Of a stretch of DNA of 15,119 bases, positions 12,278 to 15,119 are shown piece after piece (the stretch's first letter is position 1; every line of letters begins with the position of its first letter). Origin of the DNA: Desulfobacteraceae bacterium (lineage in GTDB: Bacteria > Desulfobacterota > Desulfobacteria > Desulfobacterales > Desulfosalsimonadaceae); contig JAABTZ010000019.1 of assembly GCA_011389605.1 (NCBI GenBank), positions 1 to 15,119 on the forward strand, in the 5' to 3' direction. The notes below the pieces were generated by a model, which was not told the origin of the DNA, made no database searches, and saw nothing but the letters and a program-made list of their open reading frames with translations. A program made the position numbers and the translations under genes.

Positions 12278-13042
12278 TTATAATTTCAGACTGATTAACC
12301 TAAGACCTTCAAGGGTTAATTCCGGTTCCACGGCTTCAATGGCTGTTGAAAGTTTTGCAATCAGAGATGCGAGCCCTCCTGTGGCGATGACCTGCGGCAG
12401 TGGATCCATTTCCTTTTTTATCCGCCGTACCATCCCGTCCACTAGTTCCGCATACCCGTAGAGCAGTCCGGATTTCATGCTTTCAGCTGTTTCCCTGCCG
12501 ATTACAGAAGCAGGAGGATCAAAAAGCTCCACCCGGGGCAATTTGGATGCCCGCTGAAAGAGCGCTTCGGCAGAGATGCCGATTCCCGGGCAAATAGCTC
12601 CTCCCAGATACTCACCTTTTTCAGAAATACAGTCAAAAGTTGTGGCTGTGCCGAAATCAATTATTATCAGACCGGTTTGGTACTTGTCATAGGCTGCCAC
12701 GGCATTGACCAGCCGGTCTGCACCAACTTCCCCGGGATTCCGGTAGCAGATGGGCATGTCAACCACGCCGGGCCCTATCCAGTGGGGAGGATGGTTAAGG
12801 TACCTGCGGCAGTAGGAGTCCAGGGTCTGGATCATTGGGGGTACAACGCAGGATATAACGGTTTTGCGGATGCCGGAAAACTGCAGCCCGTTTTTTTTAA
12901 AAAACCAGTCCATGTGCATGTGCAGCTCATCTTCGGTGCGTTTGGGCTCGGTGTGCAGCCGCCAGTGGCAGACCAGTACATTTTCCCTGAAAACTCCCAC
13001 CACAGTGTGGGTATTGCCGACGTCAAGTACCAGCAGCATCAT
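12278..13042 (-). CDS. coaX: Type III pantothenate kinase
   Basis: This 254-residue enzyme phosphorylates pantothenate in the first step of coenzyme A synthesis; type III kinases usually need a monovalent cation and are not inhibited by CoA. The signatures are the N-terminal phosphate-binding LVLDVGNTHTVVGVF (4-18), PGEVGADRLVNAVAAY, LIIIDFGTATTFD and GGAICPGIGIS. The same frame stays open to 13216, but those residues only reread the ybbR gene in another frame. The family length and AGGA before ATGATG favour 13042 (or 13039 for the second ATG). It overlaps the end of ybbR by about 20 bp, so translation is probably coupled. Confidence 0.93.
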   Translation of the reverse strand: MMLLVLDVGNTHTVVGVFRENVLVCHWRLHTEPKRTEDELHMHMDWFFKKNGLQFSGIRKTVISCVVPPMIQTLDSYCRRYLNHPPHWIGPGVVDMPICYRNPGEVGADRLVNAVAAYDKYQTGLIIIDFGTATTFDCISEKGEYLGGAICPGIGISAEALFQRASKLPRVELFDPPASVIGRETAESMKSGLLYGYAELVDGMVRRIKKEMDPLPQVIATGGLASLIAKLSTAIEAVEPELTLEGLRLISLKL

Positions 13043-13745
13043 TTTTTCCTGAAGTATTGGAAGTTTGTGGCAGAATACGAACTGTAAATACCTGGGGATC
13101 AACTCCAAGCAAACCGGTCTGCTCAGGCAGGCGGATTTGGACCGGCAGAACATGGATGCCCGGGCCCATTCCTTTAAGATCAACCCCGACCTGGATATCT
13201 TCGGGAGAAAAATCATTTGTGAAAAAAAGCATGGTTCCCCGGATTGTTATGGTCACGGAATTGGGCTGGACAATGCCGGGATAAAGGTTGTTTGCCATCT
13301 GGACAGGGACGTTTTCAAAGGTTTTTTCCACCAGCTGTTTTTCAATTACCACTTTTCCCCTGATTCTGGTATTTTTTTCATTTCTGGCCAGGCCTATGTC
13401 TTCGGGAAGATCAAGGGGAACTTCTTTTTCTATGGTATTGACCGCCCCGGTTATATTTACGGGATGGGTTTTAACCGAGTTCATTTTCTGAATCCGGTTT
13501 GCCGGACCTTCCACCTCAAGGCGGGCCGGTTGTGTCTGTTTGCTTACAGCGGCGTAGCCGAAAGCCGGGCTGCCAGAGCACATTAGCTCCACGGGTAAGG
13601 TTGCCTGGATGGTTTTTTCAACCGTGTCAATATTCTTTGGCTGGCTTAAAACCGTCTGGCCGCCTGCGAGCATCAAAACCAGAAAAATCAACAGGGAACC
13701 TGCCAGGGTGATTTGCCGTTTGCAGTTAACCGTGCAAATTAACAT
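13023..13745 (-). CDS. ybbR: YbbR-like domain protein
   Basis: This 240-residue protein has an N-terminal membrane segment (about 13-34) and then two YbbR-like beta domains outside the membrane. The first ends in ITGAVNTIEKEVPLDLP; the second runs from VEKTFENVPVQM to DPQVFTVRIL. YbbR proteins usually bind and modulate the membrane diadenylate cyclase CdaA, whose gene is normally adjacent. Here the ATG overlaps the folP stop by one base (TGATG) and no cdaA lies between. With two domains the protein is shorter than many relatives, and the common LW-rich membrane anchor is not evident. The annotation as YbbR is fairly sure; its partner here is unknown. Confidence 0.78.
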   Translation of the reverse strand: MLICTVNCKRQITLAGSLLIFLVLMLAGGQTVLSQPKNIDTVEKTIQATLPVELMCSGSPAFGYAAVSKQTQPARLEVEGPANRIQKMNSVKTHPVNITGAVNTIEKEVPLDLPEDIGLARNEKNTRIRGKVVIEKQLVEKTFENVPVQMANNLYPGIVQPNSVTITIRGTMLFFTNDFSPEDIQVGVDLKGMGPGIHVLPVQIRLPEQTGLLGVDPQVFTVRILPQTSNTSGKNDAAGT

Positions 13746-14638
13746 CAGCCTTTTTTCCCCGAATTTTGCAGGCCTTCGTTATTGACAGCATCTGCCAGTT
13801 GAACCGTTGCTCTGGTCTGGGCCACATTGTGGACCCTTACAATATGGGCGCCGCGAGAAATTCCAAGGGCAACTGCCGCCTGGGTTGCGGTTTCAATATC
13901 AGGATGATCCGGGGCAGGCTCGTTCAGGCTGCCTTCGGCAAGTACCTTTCTTATAAATGCTTTTCTGGATACTCCCAGGAGCAAAGGAGCGTCAATGCTG
14001 GAAAATCTATCAAGTTGATGAAGAATTTCAAGGTTGTGTGAAACGCTTTTGCCAAACCCTATGCCAGGGTCGATAACGATGCGGCTGGCAGCCACACCAG
14101 CAGTCCTGGCGCGGTTAACTGCGTCTGCCAGAAAATTTTCGATTTCACCGAGCAGATCGTCATACACAGGGTTTTTTTGCATGGATTTGGGAGTTCCCTT
14201 CATGTGCATGAGCACTATGGCTGCGCCCGTGGCAGCCGCAACTTTTCCCATATCAGGGTCAAAGCGCATGGCGCTGATGTCATTTATGATTTCAGCACCC
14301 GCTTTAACTGCCCGGCTGGCAACTTCTGCCTTGGTTGTGTCAATTGAAACCGGCACCCCGATATTGCCGGCAAGAGCTTTGATTGCGGGAATGACCCTTT
14401 CCAGCTCTTCTTTGGTGGAAACGGGTTCTGAAAAAGGCCGGGAGGACTCTCCGCCGATATCTATTATATCGGCCCCATGCTTTACCAATTGCCTTGCATG
14501 GGCCAGGGCATCTTCTTTCCGGAAAAATTTTCCGCCGTCTGAAAACGAGTCCGGGGTTATATTGACAATCCCCATGATGGCTGTTTTTTTGCCCAAAGTG
14601 AGCCGGCGACCGCAAAATTCCAGATTATGCAGGCTCAT
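13745..14638 (-). CDS. folP: Dihydropteroate synthase
   Basis: This 297-residue cytoplasmic enzyme joins p-aminobenzoate to the pterin pyrophosphate in folate synthesis and is the sulfonamide target. The sequence shows the two classic signatures, IMGIVNITPDSFSDGG near residue 21 and HGADIIDIGGESSRP near 53. It also has VSIDTTKAEVA, INDISAM, VLMHMKGTP, IVIDPGIGFGKS and LLLGVSRKAFI. The length fits the family. The ATG overlaps the end of ftsH by 14 bases, and AAGGA precedes it. ftsH-folP adjacency is common in deltaproteobacteria and beyond. Confidence 0.96.
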   Translation of the reverse strand: MSLHNLEFCGRRLTLGKKTAIMGIVNITPDSFSDGGKFFRKEDALAHARQLVKHGADIIDIGGESSRPFSEPVSTKEELERVIPAIKALAGNIGVPVSIDTTKAEVASRAVKAGAEIINDISAMRFDPDMGKVAAATGAAIVLMHMKGTPKSMQKNPVYDDLLGEIENFLADAVNRARTAGVAASRIVIDPGIGFGKSVSHNLEILHQLDRFSSIDAPLLLGVSRKAFIRKVLAEGSLNEPAPDHPDIETATQAAVALGISRGAHIVRVHNVAQTRATVQLADAVNNEGLQNSGKKG

Positions 14639-15119
14639 TGCTTTCTTCCTTTTCCTCCTGCCTTGATTCTTCTTTACTGGATTCTGCTTTTGTTTCAGAG
14701 GCCTTCCGATCAGAAGGGTCGGATGGCAGGCGTATGCCTGGGCGCATTTCCCGGATGAGCTCGTCTAATTCCTTGCCCATAACGGTTTCCTTGTCGAGCA
14801 GCAGCTCGGCAAGACTGTTTAAAATGTCCATGTTGTCAGCCAGGATCTGCTTTGCACGGTTATAACTGTCCATTACCAGGCCGGATACCTCGTTGTCGAT
14901 TTTCTGGGCTGTGGCTTCGGAATAGTCCCTATGCTGTGCGATCTCACGACCCAGGAAAATGGCTTCGTCATTCTGGCCGTAGGTAAGCGGTCCGAGCACT
15001 TCGCTCATTCCCCAGGAGCGTACCATTTTCTGGGCCAGTTCCGTGGCTTTTTTAATGTCATTTGCCCCGCCGGTGCTGATGCGCTTAAACACAAGCTCCT
15101 CGGCGGCACGTCCGCCCAT
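14625..15119 (-). CDS. ftsH: ATP-dependent zinc metalloprotease FtsH, C-terminal part
   Basis: Only the last 164 residues or so are in the window; the gene continues past 15119, and the ATG at the edge is an internal methionine. The visible part is the M41 peptidase domain: GGRAAEELVF, then STGGANDIKKAT carrying the aspartate zinc ligand, then MVRSWGMSEVLGPLTYG and FLGREIAQHRDYSEATAQKI. It ends with a Glu/Lys/Ser-rich tail. The AAA+ domain and HExxH motif lie outside. FtsH is the membrane-anchored quality-control protease. It appears to be the first visible gene of the ftsH-folP-ybbR-coaX transcript. Confidence 0.95.
   Translation of the reverse strand: MGGRAAEELVFKRISTGGANDIKKATELAQKMVRSWGMSEVLGPLTYGQNDEAIFLGREIAQHRDYSEATAQKIDNEVSGLVMDSYNRAKQILADNMDILNSLAELLLDKETVMGKELDELIREMRPGIRLPSDPSDRKASETKAESSKEESRQEEKEESNEPA

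Noticed and set aside
12265..12300. Bidirectional terminator between the 55-residue gene and coaX
   Set aside because: Only weak four- to five-bp stems (AACC/GGTT) without a T-tract; not enough to call.
13043..13216. 58-residue N-terminal extension of coaX
   Set aside because: It rereads the end of ybbR in another frame and lies outside the family length; AGGA before ATGATG at 13042 marks the real start.
14034..14666. 210-residue plus-strand frame opposite folP
   Set aside because: folP has every family signature; the opposite frame is a Ser/Ala/Leu-rich shadow.
1..15119. CRISPR array, tRNA, rRNA, prophage or transposase gene
   Set aside because: No regularly spaced identical repeats, cloverleaf-like sequences, rRNA segments or transposase/integrase motifs were seen; the repeats found are dispersed and non-coding.

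Overview
The window looks like chromosomal DNA from an anaerobic deltaproteobacterium (Desulfobacterota), most likely a sulfate reducer of the Desulfobacterales. The reasons are an oxygen-sensitive class III ribonucleotide reductase with its own NrdR-type control region, a PilT/PilU pair followed by a zinc-ribbon pseudo-receiver protein, and an ftsH-folP-ybbR-coaX cluster. This placement is inferred from gene content and protein style; there is no rRNA to confirm it. No phage, CRISPR, IS transposase, tRNA or rRNA was found.

Layout. (1) 1-3480, minus strand: nrdD and nrdG (anaerobic dNTP synthesis), with a TTGACA promoter and two NrdR boxes upstream of nrdD. (2) 3656-7189, mostly minus strand: an exported redox group made of a full-length DsbD and a small periplasmic thioredoxin-like protein, then a ChaN-like lipoprotein and a small two-helix membrane protein that start back to back. 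(3) 7399-8268, minus strand: proC. (4) 8626-12267, plus strand: yggT, pilT, a second PilT/PilU-type ATPase, a zinc-ribbon plus pseudo-receiver protein, and a 55-residue protein. (5) 12278-15119, minus strand: the 3' part of ftsH, then folP, ybbR and coaX, all overlapping by a few bases. The usual partner of ybbR, the diadenylate cyclase gene cdaA, is not between folP and ybbR.

The most striking signal is a short dispersed repeat. At the nrdD-nrdG junction a 250-bp insert (881-1130) lies between two exact copies of ACCTTAAAGG (871-880 and 1131-1140). It has imperfect inverted ends and no coding capacity, like a MITE. Removing the insert and one direct repeat in silico gives an nrdD that ends eight residues after the RR of its glycyl-radical domain, with a TGA stop, followed 25 bp later by nrdG with its own ribosome binding site. 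The insertion therefore seems to have lengthened NrdD and separated it from nrdG. A related copy lies between the nrdD promoter and chaN (3447-3667), and a partial one upstream of proC (8356-8457). Pieces of the element end (TGATGGCACCGTAAAA-like) also sit on or near the stop codons of the ChaN-like and pseudo-receiver genes and at the left edge of the window. A second, AT-rich repeat family of about 35-45 bp occurs in several intergenic gaps.
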